Source of the DNA: Nitrospinota bacterium
Lineage (GTDB): Bacteria > Nitrospinota_A > UBA7883 > JACRLM01
DNA length: 64,000 nucleotides
Reading direction: 5' to 3'
NCBI GenBank assembly: GCA_016208975.1
Contig: JACQXA010000004.1
Span: 1,303,015 to 1,367,014, forward strand
The notes under the pieces were generated by a model. The model was given only the letters and a program-made list of their open reading frames with translations. It was not told the origin of the DNA and searched no databases. Positions 8,323 to 17,561 of this stretch are shown in pieces. Numbering within the stretch: position 1 is the stretch's first letter; each line of letters begins with the position of its first letter. The position numbers were made by a program, and so were the translations under genes.

Positions 8323-10794
8323 TTAATTCAGCGGCGGGCCGGGCTGGGGGCGCTGGGGGCGCAACCGTTTGCGGACCGGTTTGTGGGGCGGCGCCTTCTT
8401 TTTCGCTCGGGCGCCTATGGGATGGACAAGGGCTATTTTCAAAACCTCATCCATGTTCCGCACCGGAATTATGGTGAGCTTTTCCTTCACGTTGTCCGGC
8501 ACTTCGGCCAAATCCGTCTCGTTTTCTTTGGGGATGAGCACGGTTTTGATGCCCGCCCGGCCCGCCGCCAGAAGCTTTTCCCGCAACCCGCCGATGGCCA
8601 GCGCGTGGCCCCGCAGGGTTATCTCGCCGGTCATGGCCACGTCGCGCCGCACGGGGATGTTCATGAGGGCCGATGTCATGGCCAGCGCCAGCGTGAGCCC
8701 GGCCGAGGGGCCTTCCTTGGGCGTGGCGCCTTCGGGGATGTGGATGTGGATGTCTATCTTGTTCTGGAACCCGCCGGGCAGGCCAAACCGTTTCGAGCGT
8801 GACCGGATGAAAGACAGCGCCGCCTGGGCCGACTCTTTCATCACTTCACCCAGCTTGCCCGTAAGGATAAACTGGCCTTTGCCCGCCAGGATGCTGGTTT
8901 CTATCTTCAATATGGAGCCGCCCAGTTCCGTCCACGCAAGCCCCGTGGCCACGCCCGCCTCATCGCGGCTTTCGGCCAGGTCGTCCTTGAATTTTACCTC
9001 GCCCAGGTAATCCACCAGTTTCTCCGGACCCAGGCTGGTTTTCGTTTTCATCCGCGCGGAAAGGGCTTTTTTAGTGCTGGTGGTCTCGGCGATGTCCCGG
9101 GCCACTTTCCGGCATATGGAGGCTATCTCCCGCTCCAGGTTCCGCACGCCCGCCTCCCGGGTGTAGTTCTGGATGATTTTCAGCAAAGCGCCGTCGTTGA
9201 TGGCCATGGCCTGTTCCGTAAGCCCGTGCTCTTTCACCTGCTTGGACAGAAGATATTTGCGGGCGATGGCCAGCTTTTCGCCGTCGGTATAGCCGGGGAT
9301 GTGGATGACCTCCATCCTGTCCAACAGCGGCCGGGGAATGGTGTGCAACGAGTTGGCGGTGGTTATGAACATCACCTCGGAAAGGTCGTAGTCCACCTCC
9401 AGGTAATGGTCGTTAAAGGCGCTGTTCTGCTCCGGATCCAAAGCCTCCAGCAGGGCAGAGGCCGGATCCCCCCGGAAATCGGACGAAACCTTGTCTATCT
9501 CATCGAGCATGATGACCGGGTTTTTCGTTCCGGCTTTTTTCATGGACTGGATGATGCGGCCCGGCAGGGCGCCGATGTATGTGCGCCGGTGGCCGCGAAT
9601 CTCCGCCTCGTCCCTCACTCCCCCCAAAGAGAATCGCACGAATTTCCTGCCCATGGCCCGGGCGATGGATTTGCCCAAGGAGGTTTTCCCCACACCAGGA
9701 GGCCCCACGAAACAGAGGATGGGGCCTTTCATCCGTTCAACGAGTTTCCGCACCGCCAGATATTCAAGGATGCGTTCCTTCACCTTTTCCAGCCCGTAAT
9801 GGTCTTCCGCCAGTATCTTGCGGGCGTGGGCTATGTCCAGGTTGTCTTTGGTCCCCTGTTTCCATGGAACGTCCAACAGCCAGTCTATGTAATTGCGGGA
9901 TACGGTGCCCTCGGCGGAAAGGGGAGGCATCTGCTCCAGCCGGTCCAGCTCTTTTAGGGCTTTCGCTTCCACCTCTGTTGACATTCCGGCGGCCAGGATG
10001 CGCCTGCGAAGCTCGCCAAACTCCCCTTTTTCCCCTTCGGGGCCCTTGCCCAGCTCTTTTTGGATGGCCTTCATCTGCTCGGTCAGGTAGTAGTCCCGCT
10101 GGGATTTTTCCATCTGCCGTTTCACGCGGTTCTGGAGCCTTCTCTCAATCTGCCCCACCTCTATTTCGTTCTGGAGTTTTTCTATTATTTTCTCCATCCG
10201 GGTTTTCACATCGGCCATCTCCAGAAACTCCTGCCGATCCTCCAGCGCCAGCATAATGGTGGCCGCCACCGCGTCGGCGAACTGGCTGGGGTCTTCAATG
10301 CCGGTTATCTGGCCCGCGGCGTCCCCCGGCAGGCGGCGGTTGAGCTTGATATATTTCTGGAACAGCGTCCTTGCGATTTTGTGAAGCGAATGCGCCGCCG
10401 TGGAAGCCTGGGCGGCCCCCCCGGCCAGGTTGGCGTAGTTGACCAGGAACATCTCGCCGGAGTTTACGAACCCGGTAATGCGCACCCGTTCCATGCCTGT
10501 AAGCAGGGCTTTCACGGCGCCGTCGGGCATCTTGAGGATTTGGCCTATCTCCGCCCGGCACCCTATCTGGTATATGTCTTTTGGGGCCGGGTCGTTCATC
10601 ATGGCGTCTTTCTGGGCGGCCAGGACAACGCTTTTATTTTCCGAAAACGCCTTTTCCAGCGCCTTGATGGATTTCGGGCGGCCCACGAAAAGCGGAGCGT
10701 TCATGCCGGGGTAGAAAACGATGTCCCGCAGGGGCAGAAGCGGCGACGCGGTTTGCGCGGCCTTGTTGCCCGGGGCCTTTTTTGGTGGGGTCAT
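8323..10794 (-). CDS. lon: ATP-dependent Lon protease
   Basis: 823 aa. Lon N-terminal substrate domain ([20 protein letters not shown] at residues 20-39 onwards), coiled-coil region, AAA+ domain with Walker [10 protein letters not shown] and Walker [10 protein letters not shown], then the protease domain with PKEGPSAG containing catalytic Ser697 and Lys740, the 43-residue spacing of the Lon Ser-Lys dyad. It degrades misfolded and regulatory cytosolic proteins. Full length for the family, with an additional basic Pro/Lys/Arg-rich tail of about 25 residues ([17 protein letters not shown]). Last gene of the tig-clpP-clpX-lon series, separated from clpX by 81 bp that contain a strong hairpin. No clear Shine-Dalgarno is seen before the ATG. 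Confidence 0.97.
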   Translation of the reverse strand: MTPPKKAPGNKAAQTASPLLPLRDIVFYPGMNAPLFVGRPKSIKALEKAFSENKSVVLAAQKDAMMNDPAPKDIYQIGCRAEIGQILKMPDGAVKALLTGMERVRITGFVNSGEMFLVNYANLAGGAAQASTAAHSLHKIARTLFQKYIKLNRRLPGDAAGQITGIEDPSQFADAVAATIMLALEDRQEFLEMADVKTRMEKIIEKLQNEIEVGQIERRLQNRVKRQMEKSQRDYYLTEQMKAIQKELGKGPEGEKGEFGELRRRILAAGMSTEVEAKALKELDRLEQMPPLSAEGTVSRNYIDWLLDVPWKQGTKDNLDIAHARKILAEDHYGLEKVKERILEYLAVRKLVERMKGPILCFVGPPGVGKTSLGKSIARAMGRKFVRFSLGGVRDEAEIRGHRRTYIGALPGRIIQSMKKAGTKNPVIMLDEIDKVSSDFRGDPASALLEALDPEQNSAFNDHYLEVDYDLSEVMFITTANSLHTIPRPLLDRMEVIHIPGYTDGEKLAIARKYLLSKQVKEHGLTEQAMAINDGALLKIIQNYTREAGVRNLEREIASICRKVARDIAETTSTKKALSARMKTKTSLGPEKLVDYLGEVKFKDDLAESRDEAGVATGLAWTELGGSILKIETSILAGKGQFILTGKLGEVMKESAQAALSFIRSRSKRFGLPGGFQNKIDIHIHIPEGATPKEGPSAGLTLALAMTSALMNIPVRRDVAMTGEITLRGHALAIGGLREKLLAAGRAGIKTVLIPKENETDLAEVPDNVKEKLTIIPVRNMDEVLKIALVHPIGARAKKKAPPHKPVRKRLRPQRPQPGPPLN

Positions 10795-10818
10795 GGGTGG
10801 CTCTACAACCTGTTATAT

Positions 10819-10853
10819 CCGGGCGTCAACCGCGTTTGGCAGGTTGCGCCCGG
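10819..10853. other. strong hairpin between clpX and lon
   Basis: Arms CCGGGCGTCAACC (10819-10831) and GGTTGCGCCCGG (10842-10853) pair over 12 bp with one bulged T and a 10-nt loop. There is no T-tract on the minus strand, so it is not a classical terminator. In the clpX-lon transcript it could act as a 3' stabiliser, an RNase processing site or an attenuator that sets the clpX:lon ratio. Confidence 0.5.
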
Positions 10854-10875
10854 GATCGTTCTATAAATAAAGCCG

Positions 10876-12126
10876 TCAGCTGGCCTGTTTCTCGTCCTGT
10901 TTTTCGTACAACAGCAGGGGCCGCTCCCGGCGGCTGATGACATCCTCATTTACGATGCACTCTGTTACTTCGCTCAAGCCCGGCAGTTCGTACATGGAGT
11001 CCAGCATGACCTCTTCGAGAATGGCGCGCAGGCCACGGGCGCCGGTCTTGCGCCGCACCGCCTCGCGGGCGATGGCGTGGTATGCCCCGTCGGTGAACTT
11101 CAGCTTCACCCCTTCCATCTCCATGAACTTCTGGAACTGCTTTACTATGGCGTTCTTCGGCTCGGTGAGGATGCGCACCATGGAGCCCTCGTCCAGCTCG
11201 TCCAGCGTGGCCACCACCGGCAGGCGGCCTATGAATTCCGGGATAAGCCCGAACTTCAAAAGGTCCTCCGGCTGTGTCTGCCGCAGAAGCTCGTTCTGGC
11301 TGGTGTCGCGCCTGTCTTTCAACTTGGCGCCGAACCCCATAACCTTTTTGCCGATTCTCTGCTCTATTATTTTCTCCAGCCCAACGAAGGCGCCGCCCAC
11401 TATGAACAGTATGTTGCCGGTGTCCACCTGCAAAAATTCCTGATGCGGGTGCTTGCGCCCACCCTGCGGCGGAACCGAGGCTATGGTGCCCTCGATGATC
11501 TTCAACAGGGCCTGTTGCACGCCCTCGCCGGAAACGTCCCGGGTGATGGAGGGGTTTTCGGATTTTCGGGAGATCTTGTCTATCTCATCTATGTAGATTA
11601 TGCCCTTCTCAACCTTGTCTATGTCGAAATCCGCCACCTGGCAGAGCCTCAGGATGATGTTTTCCACATCCTCGCCCACATACCCCGCCTCGGTCAGCGT
11701 GGTGGCGTCCACAATGGTGAAAGGCACGTTGAGAAGCTTCGCCAGGGTCTGCGCCAGCAGGGTTTTGCCGGAGCCGGAAGGGCCGATGAGCAGGATGTTG
11801 CTCTTCTGGAGCTCCACCCCGTCGGCGTTCAGGTTGGCGTCTATACGCTTGTAGTGGTTATACACCGCCACGGAGAGCACCTTTTTGGCGTAGTCCTGCC
11901 CGATAACGTAATCGTCCAGGAACTTTTTAATCTCGTGGGGTTTTGGAATGTGGGTGGTGGAGGTTGTTTTCTCCTGGTTCCACTCCTCCATTATTATTTC
12001 GTTGCACAGGTCTATGCACTCGTCGCATATGTACACCGTGGGGCCGGCAATGAGTTTTTTCACCTCACTCTGGCTTTTCCCGCAGAATGAACAGCGAAGC
12101 GCCCCTTCCTGCTTATTCTTTCCCAT
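10876..12126 (-). CDS. clpX: ClpX ATPase subunit of ClpXP
   Basis: 416 aa, full length. N-terminal zinc-binding domain with CSFCGKSQ and CDEC (four Cys, residues about 12-37), AAA+ domain with Walker A GPSGSGKT and Walker B IIYIDEID, sensor/arginine region [12 protein letters not shown], and a C-terminal small domain. It unfolds substrates and feeds them to ClpP; the zinc domain recruits adaptors and substrates. Located between clpP and lon on the same strand with 54 bp to clpP, as in many proteobacteria. Confidence 0.97.
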   Translation of the reverse strand: MGKNKQEGALRCSFCGKSQSEVKKLIAGPTVYICDECIDLCNEIIMEEWNQEKTTSTTHIPKPHEIKKFLDDYVIGQDYAKKVLSVAVYNHYKRIDANLNADGVELQKSNILLIGPSGSGKTLLAQTLAKLLNVPFTIVDATTLTEAGYVGEDVENIILRLCQVADFDIDKVEKGIIYIDEIDKISRKSENPSITRDVSGEGVQQALLKIIEGTIASVPPQGGRKHPHQEFLQVDTGNILFIVGGAFVGLEKIIEQRIGKKVMGFGAKLKDRRDTSQNELLRQTQPEDLLKFGLIPEFIGRLPVVATLDELDEGSMVRILTEPKNAIVKQFQKFMEMEGVKLKFTDGAYHAIAREAVRRKTGARGLRAILEEVMLDSMYELPGLSEVTECIVNEDVISRRERPLLLYEKQDEKQAS

Positions 12127-12180
12127 TCGCCGCTCCTGTTCTAAAGTTCCGGATTTACTTCAAGCCTTTCGCAACTCTGG

Positions 12181-12843
12181 CTAGTCCAGCCCTTCCGGCT
12201 TTTTCTTCACCTCCGGGCGGGAGACTATCACCTCGTCCACAAGCCCGTACGCCTTGGCCTCTTCGGCCGACATGAAATAGTCGCGGTCCGAATCGCGGCG
12301 CACCGTTTCGGCCTCTTTGCCGGTATGCTTGCCCAGGATCTCCTCCAGCCGGTCGCGCAGTTTTTTAATCTCGCGGGACTGGATCTCGATATCCGTCTGC
12401 TGGCCCTGGAACCCGCCGGATGGCTGGTGGATCATTATCCTGCTGTTGGGCAGGGCGTGCCGTTTGCCCTTGGCGCCAGCCGCCAGCAACACCGCCCCCA
12501 TGGAGGCCGCCTGGCCTATGCAGATTGTCTGCACGTCCGGCTTTATATACTGCATGGTGTCGTAAATGGCCATGCCGGCGGTTACTATGCCGCCGGGGCT
12601 GTTTATATAAAGATGGATGTCCTGCGACGGATCGTCCGCCTCCAGGAAAAGAAGCTGGGCGATGATGAGGTTGGCCACGTGGTCGTCTATGGGGGTGCCC
12701 AGGAACACTATCCGGTCTTTCAGCAAGCGGCTGTAAATGTCATAGGCGCGTTCACCGCGGTTGGTCTGCTCCACCACTACGGGCACCAGCATTTGTGACC
12801 GCTCGGAATAACCGCCGGAGGCGTTCATAACGTTACTTCGCAT
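12181..12843 (-). CDS. clpP: ClpP protease proteolytic subunit
   Basis: 220 aa from the chosen start. Catalytic triad visible as [10 protein letters not shown] (Ser), [10 protein letters not shown] (His) and DSDRDYFMS (Asp). The N-terminus [20 protein letters not shown] is the classical mature ClpP start, preceded by a short propeptide. I chose the ATG at 12843 because GAGGAG lies about 5 nt upstream; it overlaps the 3' end of tig by 11 bp. A longer frame reaching 12885 would run deeper into tig and has no better signal. An alternative ATG at 12828 also exists. Forms the tetradecameric protease chamber with ClpX. Confidence 0.95.
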   Translation of the reverse strand: MRSNVMNASGGYSERSQMLVPVVVEQTNRGERAYDIYSRLLKDRIVFLGTPIDDHVANLIIAQLLFLEADDPSQDIHLYINSPGGIVTAGMAIYDTMQYIKPDVQTICIGQAASMGAVLLAAGAKGKRHALPNSRIMIHQPSGGFQGQQTDIEIQSREIKKLRDRLEEILGKHTGKEAETVRRDSDRDYFMSAEEAKAYGLVDEVIVSRPEVKKKPEGLD

Positions 12844-14155
12844 TGGGCTCCTCTTCAAACTTGTCTTCGATTTTAGCTTTTTCAAGCATGGACTTGTAGG
12901 CCTTGTCCTTGAACAGGTGGTTTATCAGGCCGTCTATCCCGCCAGACTGCATAAGCTGGCGCTGGACATCCTCATACGGCTGGCCCATCATCTGGGCCAT
13001 GCGCTGGATCTCGTCGTCTATGTCGTCGTCGGTAACTTCGATGCCAGCGCCGTTGGCGTAAGCGCCCAGCACCGCCTGCTCTTTCAACAGCCATACGGCG
13101 TCTTCCTTGTGCCGTTCCATGGCCGATTCATTGTCCATCTGAAGCTCCGCCATGGAAAGCCCCTGGCTTTGCAGGCGGCGCTCCACCCGCTCGCGCACGG
13201 CGCGGGTCTGCCTCTCCAGCAGGCGCGGGGGAAGCTCGAACGGGTTCATCTCCACCAGTTTTTCCATGAGGGAAATGCGCAAAGTCTCCTCCGACGACTC
13301 GGCGTAACGCTTCTCCAGGGCCTGGCGAATGTCCGCCTTAAGCTCGTCCAGAGTGTCGAACTGGGAGACCTCTTTAGCCAGCTGGTCGTCCAGCGGGGGC
13401 ATTATCTTTTGCTTTATCTCGTTGACCTTTATCTTGAAGACAACTTTGGCGCCAGCCAGTTCCGGGTCGGGGAAATCCTTGGGAAGCTCGGATTCAAACT
13501 CCTTGCCCTCCCCCTTGTTCATGCCGAGGATCCCGTTATAAAGCCCCTCCAGCATGCCTTCTTTGGAGACTAGCACCTGCCGGTTCACGCCGTTGAAGTG
13601 GGGGACGGGCTGGCCGTCCCTTTCCGCCGCGTAGTCTATGATCGCAAAATCGCCATCCTGAACGCCCCGGCCCTCCACGGGCTCCATGCGGGCGGCGCTC
13701 TCCCTGCTCCTTTCCAGGACGCGGTCGATCTCGGCGTCGGTCACTTTGTGGAGTTTTCTTGTAAGGGTAAGGCCGGAAATGTCGCCAAGCGTCACTTCCG
13801 GGAAAAGCTCCACAGTCACCGCGAAGGAGAAGGGCTGGTTATCGTCCATGCGGACATCTTCGAACATCGGGTCGCCCACGGGGCGCAACTTGTGGGTTTC
13901 CAAAGCGGAGCGATAAGCTTTTTCTATGATTCGCTGGCCGGTCTCGTTTTTTATTTTCGAGGAGAACAGTTTTTCCACCATGCCTTTGGGAACCTTGCCC
14001 TTGCGGAACCCGGGAGCCTCGGCGTGTTTAAGGTATTCGCTCACCACGGCGGCCCTCTCCACAGAGACATCCTGGTTGGGCACTTCCACCGTTATTCTTT
14101 TTACACAGGGCCTGATCTCGGCCAGCTCGATCTTCAAAATAAATCCACTCCTCAC
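12833..14155 (-). CDS. tig: trigger factor, ribosome-associated chaperone/PPIase
   Basis: 440 aa. Ribosome-binding N-domain including the signature [11 protein letters not shown] (expected about residues 52-62), central FKBP-type PPIase domain (about 155-240, [16 protein letters not shown]), C-terminal chaperone helices. It binds nascent chains at the ribosome exit. The true start may be the TTG at 14137: the peptide from there ([18 protein letters not shown]) matches the usual trigger factor N-terminus, and an AGGAG lies 10 nt before it, inside the longer ATG frame. Overlaps clpP by 11 bp, so the two are coupled. The 76 bp upstream, up to tRNA-Leu, contain inverted repeats but no obvious promoter. 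Confidence 0.96.
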   Translation of the reverse strand: MRSGFILKIELAEIRPCVKRITVEVPNQDVSVERAAVVSEYLKHAEAPGFRKGKVPKGMVEKLFSSKIKNETGQRIIEKAYRSALETHKLRPVGDPMFEDVRMDDNQPFSFAVTVELFPEVTLGDISGLTLTRKLHKVTDAEIDRVLERSRESAARMEPVEGRGVQDGDFAIIDYAAERDGQPVPHFNGVNRQVLVSKEGMLEGLYNGILGMNKGEGKEFESELPKDFPDPELAGAKVVFKIKVNEIKQKIMPPLDDQLAKEVSQFDTLDELKADIRQALEKRYAESSEETLRISLMEKLVEMNPFELPPRLLERQTRAVRERVERRLQSQGLSMAELQMDNESAMERHKEDAVWLLKEQAVLGAYANGAGIEVTDDDIDDEIQRMAQMMGQPYEDVQRQLMQSGGIDGLINHLFKDKAYKSMLEKAKIEDKFEEEPNAK

Positions 14156-14231
14156 TCTAAATATAACAGCTTAACCCGGGTTGTTATCCCGGCTTTTTTA
14201 TAAACCGTTGGGGTTTTATAACCGCTCCGGC

Positions 14232-14314
14232 TGGTGCGAAAGGGGGGACTCGAACCCCCACGGTTGCCCACTGGATCCTAAGTCCAGCGCGTCTGCCAGT
14301 TCCGCCACTTTCGC
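14232..14314 (-). tRNA. tRNA-Leu (anticodon UAG)
   Basis: 83 nt including an encoded CCA. Acceptor stem GCGAAAG/CTTTCGC, D arm with TGGCGGAACTGGCAGACGC, anticodon stem-loop CTGGA-CTTAGGA-TCCAG giving UAG, class II variable arm, and T arm GGGGG-TTCGAGT-CCCCC. It reads CUA codons. It precedes tig on the same strand with 76 bp between them, a common arrangement. A weak -10 (TAGAAT on the minus strand, 14371-14376) lies about 57 nt upstream. Confidence 0.97.
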
Positions 14315-14414
14315 AGAGTCCTCAAAACCCGGCAAGGCCCTGCGCGGGCATCGCTTAAGTTAACATGAAAATTCTATCACGAGGGGGCGCGGAACGTAAC
14401 TTTTATAAACCCGG

Positions 14415-14565
14415 GGTGGTGTCCCGGTTTGAATCTCAAATAATAGACAGATCCTTCACTTCGCTTGCGCTTCGCCCAGGATGACAATGTGATCAACGGC
14501 TTTTATATTGTCATTCTGAGCGTAAGTGAAGAATCTCCCCTGTACTTTCAAACTGGGACACTACC
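14415..14565 (+). mobile_element. MITE copy 2 (complete, 8-bp target duplication)
   Basis: 151 bp. Ends GGTGGTGTCCCGGTTTGAA and TTCAAACTGGGACACTACC are inverted repeats. Inner arms built on AGATCCTTCACTT / AAGTGAAGAATCT and AGGATGACAAT / ATTGTCATTCT make the whole element an imperfect palindrome. It is flanked by identical 8-bp direct repeats AAACCCGG (14407-14414 and 14566-14573), evidence of transposition. No ORF inside, so it depends on a transposase elsewhere. The TIR and the 8-bp duplication would suit IS1-, IS256- or IS1595-type enzymes, but the family is not determinable here. The remainder of the 14315-14619 gap holds only the tRNA upstream region. Confidence 0.92.
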
Positions 14566-14619
14566 AAACCCGGCGCATTTAACCATGCCGGGCCGACCCG
14601 CCATGGCGCGGGTGGCTGG

Positions 14620-15036
14620 TTATTTTATGGAATCGCCGCCAAAGGGGCTTGGAAGCAGTTCCCTTATGCCCATTCGCGCAGGTTCGCCGCCATCGGCCGC
14701 AATCACTATGGCCACGTCGCCGAACTCGCTTATCACCTGCCTGCAAGCGCCGCAGGGGAACGTTTTTTCGCCGGATGACGATACCACCGCCAGCCGTGTT
14801 ATGCGCGTGAAACCCTCGGACACCGCCTTGAACACCGCCACCCGCTCGGCGCATACCGTTAGCCCGTAGGAGGCGTTCTCCACATTGACGCCGGTAAATA
14901 TCCGCCCGTCGGAGGTGAGCGCCGCGGCGCCAACGCGGAACTTCGAATATGGGGCGTAGGCGTTCTCCATTGCCTGCCGGGCGATGGAGATGAGGTCGTC
15001 ATCGGTAACAAGCGAATCGGGTTTATCGTTGTCCAT
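14620..15036 (-). CDS. cdd: cytidine deaminase
   Basis: 138 aa, typical length of the homotetrameric class. Zinc-site motifs TVCAERVAVF (Cys and catalytic Glu) and PCGACRQ (two Cys); substrate-binding YAPYSKFRVGAA and GVNVENAS. It deaminates cytidine/deoxycytidine to uridine in pyrimidine salvage. The gene stands alone, boxed in by two oppositely oriented MITE copies: one 54 bp beyond its 3' end, one starting 30 bp upstream of its ATG. A TATAAT on the minus strand (15061-15066) remains between the gene and the upstream MITE, so any -35 would have to come from the element. Confidence 0.95.
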   Translation of the reverse strand: MDNDKPDSLVTDDDLISIARQAMENAYAPYSKFRVGAAALTSDGRIFTGVNVENASYGLTVCAERVAVFKAVSEGFTRITRLAVVSSSGEKTFPCGACRQVISEFGDVAIVIAADGGEPARMGIRELLPSPFGGDSIK

Positions 15037-15060
15037 GGGTTTTATTTTAAAGCCTTTCGA

Positions 15061-15066
15061 ATTATA
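15061..15066 (-). promoter_or_regulatory. candidate -10 box of cdd within target duplication
   Basis: TATAAT on the minus strand, 24 nt upstream of the cdd ATG. It belongs to the 8-bp target duplication GAATTATA of MITE copy 3, so a second TATAAT exists on the far side of the element (15220-15225). No good -35 is visible at 16-18 bp spacing inside the MITE end. Confidence 0.4.
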
Positions 15067-15217
15067 GGTAGTGTCTCAGTTTGAAAGTACAGGGGAGATT
15101 CTTCACTTACGCTCAGGATGACAATATAAAAGCCGTTGATAACATTGTCATCCTGGGCGAAGCGCAAGCGAAGTGAAGGATCTGTCTATTATTTGAGATT
15201 CAAACTGGGACACCACC
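15067..15217 (-). mobile_element. MITE copy 3 (complete, inverted, 8-bp target duplication)
   Basis: 151 bp, reverse orientation relative to copies 1, 2 and 4. Terminal repeats GGTAGTGTCTCAGTTTGAA and TTCAAACTGGGACACCACC. Perfect 8-bp direct repeats GAATTATA flank it (15059-15066 and 15218-15225). It is inserted in the divergent upstream region shared by cdd and the plus-strand gene at 15261, so it separates both genes from any original upstream control sequences. Confidence 0.93.
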
Positions 15218-15248
15218 GAATTATAACCTCACGCCGCCGGTTTAAGGC

Positions 15249-15254
15249 TAAAAT
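15249..15254 (+). promoter_or_regulatory. candidate -10 box, leaderless start
   Basis: TAAAAT six bases before the ATG at 15261, with no Shine-Dalgarno between them. This is the spacing expected if transcription begins at the start codon. No convincing -35 is seen, since MITE copy 3 ends 32 bp upstream. Confidence 0.4.
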
Positions 15255-15260
15255 CCCATC

Positions 15261-15575
15261 ATGGAACTGGTTTATGTTCAATGTTCGCTGGACGACGGTT
15301 CGGTTGGCGCATGGTCTTCCACGCGGGGCATCTTAAACACCGAAGAGGTCCATTGGCGGGCCGTGTTTATGGTTCCGGACCTGGCCCCGGTGGAGGCGCA
15401 GGCCAGGGCGCTTATCCATTTTCTGGGGGATGTGGAGGCTGTCCCACAGGACGAGCGGCTGTGGATTCTGGATTCGGCCAAAAGGGCCGGATACGGCATA
15501 GCTCGCATAGAAGATGGGGAGCCGGCGCTGGATCCGGAGGAAGCGTTCGCGCTGTTGTTGTTACCGTTTACTTAA
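15261..15575 (+). CDS. hypothetical protein, 104 aa
   Basis: Not recognised. A short acidic soluble protein with no signal peptide or membrane segment and no Cys pairs or nucleotide-binding motif. It starts MELVYVQCSLDDGS and ends in a hydrophobic EAFALLLLPFT. Possibly leaderless (see -10 at 15249). It lies 29 bp upstream of cinA on the same strand, so co-transcription is likely. Normal GC-rich codon use suggests a real gene, but the function is unknown. Confidence 0.6.
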   Translation: MELVYVQCSLDDGSVGAWSSTRGILNTEEVHWRAVFMVPDLAPVEAQARALIHFLGDVEAVPQDERLWILDSAKRAGYGIARIEDGEPALDPEEAFALLLLPFT

Positions 15576-15604
15576 ACACCGTCCTCGTGTAAAACATCCA
15601 TGTC

Positions 15605-16846
15605 ATGAAAAAGGCGATAATCATCACCGTGGGCAACGAGGTAACCTCGGGCCACATAATAAACTCCAACGCGGCGTGGCTGGCCAAGGCGATAGAGCCT
15701 TTAGGTCTAACGCCGGAGCGGGTGCTAACCCTCCGCGACGAGGAAAAAACCCTGGCCGCCGAAATCCGCCAGGCCATGAATAAATACGACGTGATTTTTA
15801 TCACCGGCGGCCTGGGCCCCACCCATGACGATGTCACAAAACCCGCCATCTGCAAAGCGTTCAACGCGAAACTGGTCCGGGACAGAAAGGCGCTGGGCTA
15901 TGTGCGGGCGCATTTTAGAAAGATAAACAAGCCCATGGGGCCGGTGAACGAAAGCCAGGCCGACGCGCCGGAAGGGTGTGTTGTAATTCCCAACCGCTTC
16001 GGCACGGCGCCCTGCATCCATTTCAGCCGTGGCGGTCACCTTTTATTCGCCATGCCCGGCGTGCCTTACGAGATGAAGGGGATAATGGAAACGGAAGTTA
16101 TCCCAAGGCTTAAAAAAGCGCTACCCAAAAGGACAATCAAACGGGTGGTCATCCATACCTCCGGCATTTCCGAATCGGGTCTTTACTCCAAAATAGAGCA
16201 GGCCGGAGGCGCTCCCAAAGGTGTGGAGATGGCTTATCTGCCTTCGTTGTGGCAGGTGGATTTGCGGCTGACGGCCACGGGCAGAACCCCGCGGGAGGCC
16301 AGCGGGAAGCTGGACAAGGCCGTAAAAACCGTTTTGAAAGTGGCGGGGCCGTACGCTTTTGGGAGGGACGGCGTTTCGCTGGAGGAAGCCATCGGCATAA
16401 AACTGGTGGCCAAGGGGCTTAAACTGGCATCCGCCGAAAGTTGCACCGGTGGGCGGTTCGCCGCCAGGATAACCTCGGTTTCCGGCTCGTCCCTCTATTT
16501 TCTGGAAGGGCTGGTGACGTACAGCAACAACTCCAAAATAAAAAGGTTGAACGTAAAACCCGGCACGTTGTTAAAGTATGGAGCCGTTAGCGCCGAAACC
16601 GCGGCGGAGATGGCCGAGGGGGCGTGCAAATCCACCGGGGCCGACATAGGCATGTCCGCCACTGGGGTGGCCGGGCCTTCCGGCGGCACAAAGGAAAAAC
16701 CCGTGGGGCTTGTGTATGTGGGGATGTGCGCGAAAGGCCGGGTGGAAACCCGCCAGTTCCTGTTCGGCGAGGAGCGCAACCGCAACCAGGATCGCACGGT
16801 GAGGGAAATGTTAAACTGGCTGTGGGCCGTTTGTAACTCCATTTGA
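15605..16846 (+). CDS. cinA: CinA: NMN amidohydrolase / ADP-ribose pyrophosphatase family
   Basis: 413 aa. N-terminal MoaB/MogA-like (COG1058) domain about 1-170 with GNEVTSGHIINSN and FITGGLGPTHDD; linker; C-terminal CinA domain about 255-410 with LASAESCTGG and SATGVAGPSGGTKEKPVG, the family's nicotinamide mononucleotide deamidase signature. The family is linked to pyridine nucleotide salvage (deamidation of NMN) and originally to competence. ATG start after CATCCATGTC. rpe follows after 12 bp, so both are likely in one operon. Confidence 0.93.
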   Translation: MKKAIIITVGNEVTSGHIINSNAAWLAKAIEPLGLTPERVLTLRDEEKTLAAEIRQAMNKYDVIFITGGLGPTHDDVTKPAICKAFNAKLVRDRKALGYVRAHFRKINKPMGPVNESQADAPEGCVVIPNRFGTAPCIHFSRGGHLLFAMPGVPYEMKGIMETEVIPRLKKALPKRTIKRVVIHTSGISESGLYSKIEQAGGAPKGVEMAYLPSLWQVDLRLTATGRTPREASGKLDKAVKTVLKVAGPYAFGRDGVSLEEAIGIKLVAKGLKLASAESCTGGRFAARITSVSGSSLYFLEGLVTYSNNSKIKRLNVKPGTLLKYGAVSAETAAEMAEGACKSTGADIGMSATGVAGPSGGTKEKPVGLVYVGMCAKGRVETRQFLFGEERNRNQDRTVREMLNWLWAVCNSI

Positions 16847-16858
16847 TTTGGGAAAACG

Positions 16859-17515
16859 ATGAACACTCGAAAAACCCTTGTAGCGCCTTCAATCCTTTCC
16901 GCCGATTTCGGCAGGCTGGCCGAAGAGGTGGCCGCCGTGGAGCGCGGCGGAGCGGACTGGATCCACGTGGACGTGATGGATGGCCATTTCGTGCCCAACA
17001 TCACCATCGGCCCGCTGGTGGTGGAAGGTCTGCGCAAATACACCAAACTGCCGTTGGACGTGCATCTGATGATAGAGAACGCCGACAGGTACGCGCGGGA
17101 TTTCGCCTCCGCCGGGGCGGACATCATAACCGTCCACGCCGAGGCGTCGCCCCATTTGCACCGCACCATTTCGCTTATCAAAAGCCTGGGCAAAAAAGCA
17201 GGGGTCTCATTGAACCCCGCCTCCAGCCTGAGCATGCTGGACCATATCATCCACGAGGTGGACATGGTTTTGCTCATGTCCGTAAACCCCGGGTTCGGCG
17301 GGCAAACGTTCATTCAAAACTCCCTGGCCAAGGCGCGGAGCCTGAGGGCCCTGGTGGATGGCATGGGGCTAGCCATAGACATAGAGATGGACGGGGGCAT
17401 AAAAGGGGACAACGCCGCCCCGGTGCGGGAGGCCGGGGTGAACGTGCTGGTGGCCGGGTCCGCCATTTTCAAAAGCGCCGATTACGCGGGAACCATCGCC
17501 ACCATCCGGGGCTGA
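16859..17515 (+). CDS. rpe: ribulose-phosphate 3-epimerase
   Basis: 218 aa, standard length. Signatures APSILSADFGRL, HVDVMDGHFVPNIT (metal His and catalytic Asp), DVHLMIENAD, LLMSVNPGFGGQ and IEMDGGI (second catalytic Asp). Interconverts ribulose 5-phosphate and xylulose 5-phosphate in the pentose phosphate pathway. It follows cinA by 12 bp and ends convergently 46 bp from the pseudouridine synthase gene. Confidence 0.96.
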   Translation: MNTRKTLVAPSILSADFGRLAEEVAAVERGGADWIHVDVMDGHFVPNITIGPLVVEGLRKYTKLPLDVHLMIENADRYARDFASAGADIITVHAEASPHLHRTISLIKSLGKKAGVSLNPASSLSMLDHIIHEVDMVLLMSVNPGFGGQTFIQNSLAKARSLRALVDGMGLAIDIEMDGGIKGDNAAPVREAGVNVLVAGSAIFKSADYAGTIATIRG

Positions 17516-17526
17516 TTAATTCGGCG

Positions 17527-17545
17527 CCCCTCGACAGGCTCGGGG
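17527..17545. repeat. REP-like palindrome between convergent genes
   Basis: CCCCTCGACAGGCTCGGGG, an imperfect palindrome with the TCGACAGGCTC core seen in abundant intergenic repeats of many bacterial genomes. Only one copy was found in this window. It sits between the convergent 3' ends of rpe and the pseudouridine synthase gene, where it may act as a weak bidirectional terminator. Confidence 0.4.
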
Positions 17546-17561
17546 TAACAAAGAAACACTT

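Noticed and set aside
14407-15225. cdd as cargo of a composite transposon bounded by inverted MITE copies 2 and 3
   Set aside because: Each MITE has its own perfect and different 8-bp target duplication (AAACCCGG and GAATTATA). A composite unit would show one duplication around the outer ends only, so the two copies inserted independently.
17527-17545. Target for a REP-associated transposase system
   Set aside because: Only one copy in the window and no RAYT-type gene; listed only as a REP-like palindrome.
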